DNA from: Photobacterium sp. GJ3 | GTDB lineage: Bacteria; Pseudomonadota; Gammaproteobacteria; Enterobacterales; Vibrionaceae | NCBI RefSeq assembly: GCF_018199995.1 | Contig: NZ_CP073579.1 | Location: 744,001-808,000 of the forward strand | Direction: 5' to 3' | DNA length: 64,000 nucleotides | Shown here: positions 63,246 through 64,000 of the stretch, piece by piece | Numbering within the stretch: position 1 is the first letter of the stretch | How the letters are laid out: each line of letters starts with the position of its first letter | Made by a program: the position numbers and the translations under genes | Notes under the pieces: model-generated | Told to the model about the DNA's origin: nothing | Databases searched by the model: none | Seen by the model: the letters and a program-made list of their open reading frames with translations, nothing else

Positions 63246-63643
63246 TTGGGATATAAGTTAGTAAAATTAGACGATCTTTGTGTGGAGGATGTGCGATTTA
63301 TTGTCTCTCCAAGCAGCGCAAGTTACCTTATCGAATACGAAGAGTATATGCAGGGGGCAACTGGCTACAATGCACGCACTAAACGTGATATTGCTGACTT
63401 GCGTAGTGAAATAGAAGACTGTCAAATTGTCCTGTTGAATGATTCAGCAAACACTGCAAGTAGCACACTTCCGAGACGTTTACAGCAAGTTGTCGATCAG
63501 TTAATCGCTAGTGGAAAAAAAAGACACTACGTTAAAGCGGCTTATACACCGATAGATCCGGTGACATACTTATACGAGACAGTGGGTGATAGCTTACCCA
63601 ACAGATCAAATAATGAACCAAATAATTACGTTGGAAACACCGC
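63246..63643 (+). pseudogene. Unknown gene cut by ISAs1 copy C
   Basis: About 132 codons remain before the IS: LVKLDDLCVEDVRFIVSPSS, ASYLIEYEEYMQGATGYNAR, then SGKKRHYVKAAYTPIDPVTY. A helical, charged middle (DIADLRSEIEDCQIVLLND) is visible. The family is not recognised, and the 3' half lies beyond the window if it survives. It starts at a TTG. Confidence 0.5.
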
Positions 63644-64000
63644 CAGGGCGAGAGCACGTATGCTCAGTTTTTATCCAAACCTTGGATTCCCGCCAATATT
63701 ACTTGCTCCAAATAGGCTATATTCATGGCAGCTATTTTTTGCTTGCGCCTGATACTCGCCTTTTTGCTTGTTTCTAATCGAAGCATGTTAAGCGCCATGT
63801 GACGCACACCAGCCAGGAGTTCGGCGGCATTGCCACGATAGATTTGGCAAGCATCTTCCTTCATCGTGACATCAAGCACCCAGTGCAACCGATTTTCGAT
63901 TTCCCAGTGACCTCGGACTGCATCGGCAAAACCTTCGGGGGTGAGCACCGCAGAGCTAATGTAGTAGCGGTACTCCAGCGATTCTTTCCCTGCTGAGTCA
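63644..64000 (-). mobile_element. ISAs1-family element, copy C (partial at window edge)
   Basis: The end CAGGGCGAGAGCACGTATG and the transposase C-terminus (minus strand, 63664 onward, QIYRGNAAELLAGVRHMALN to the end) match copies A and B. The rest lies outside the window. Confidence 0.9.

Overview
The window looks like chromosomal DNA of a marine gammaproteobacterium of the family Vibrionaceae, probably close to Photobacterium, Vibrio or Grimontia. The signs are VCR-like attC sites in a long cassette array, and housekeeping or accessory genes (ppiC, galE, rhlE, a PF09818-type ABC-class ATPase, dsdA, a lipase with its foldase, hipBA) that resemble members of that family. This placement comes from protein recognition, not from a marker gene. 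No tRNA, rRNA, CRISPR array or integron integrase was seen.

Region 1 (about 1-25.0 kb) is an accessory island for redox and electrophile chemistry. It holds an MdaB-type quinone reductase, an AhpD-like protein, a DsbA/FrnE-like oxidoreductase, a peroxiredoxin-like protein, an HxlR-family regulator, an ABM-type monooxygenase, two SDR enzymes, an IclR regulator, and a periplasmic molybdenum hydroxylase (2Fe-2S subunit, molybdopterin subunit, cytochrome c) with its MobA-like and XdhC-like maturation genes. It also carries a TetR-controlled ytcA-mdtN-mdtO efflux operon, a DMT permease and a CmcJ/NvfI-like oxidoreductase. A motif close to GGTTACTAAAAGTAAACTG recurs at least eight times upstream of these units, so the island looks like one regulon, plausibly under the HxlR protein. 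It is littered with IS3, IS630 and IS6 remnants.

Region 2 (about 25.1-44.7 kb) is an integron cassette array. Nearly all genes point to the minus strand, each followed by an attC-like site, and no integrase is visible (a CALIN-type array). Cassettes encode GNATs, LysE, YnfA-like, APH-like, ASCH, ParB-like, YggL-like, Rap1a/Tai-like, MazG-like, RraA-like, HNH and membrane coiled-coil proteins, plus unknowns. Two intact IS4-type elements and two intact ISAs1-type elements have landed here. Each has a perfect 10-bp target duplication, and three of the four split cassette genes that can be rebuilt exactly. Several truncated IS110/IS1111-type elements sit at attC sites.

Region 3 (about 44.7-64 kb) is the more GC-rich backbone: two copies of a hairpin repeat, ppiC, a small membrane protein, the ABC-class ATPase, galE, a NUDIX hydrolase and hipBA. 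An unusual 4-kb cluster follows (AraC-type regulator with a receiver-like N-terminus, a possible papain-like cysteine protease, two paralogous all-beta-looking proteins and a low-complexity-linker protein). Then come dsdA, the lipase and its foldase, rhlE, a frameshifted GST, a LysM-like protein and a gene cut by a third ISAs1 copy at the window edge.

Four otherwise intact genes (xdhC-like, a small cassette gene, the AraC-type regulator and the GST) each need one extra base, three of them clearly at a homopolymer. This suggests under-called homopolymers in the assembly, or real contingency tracts.
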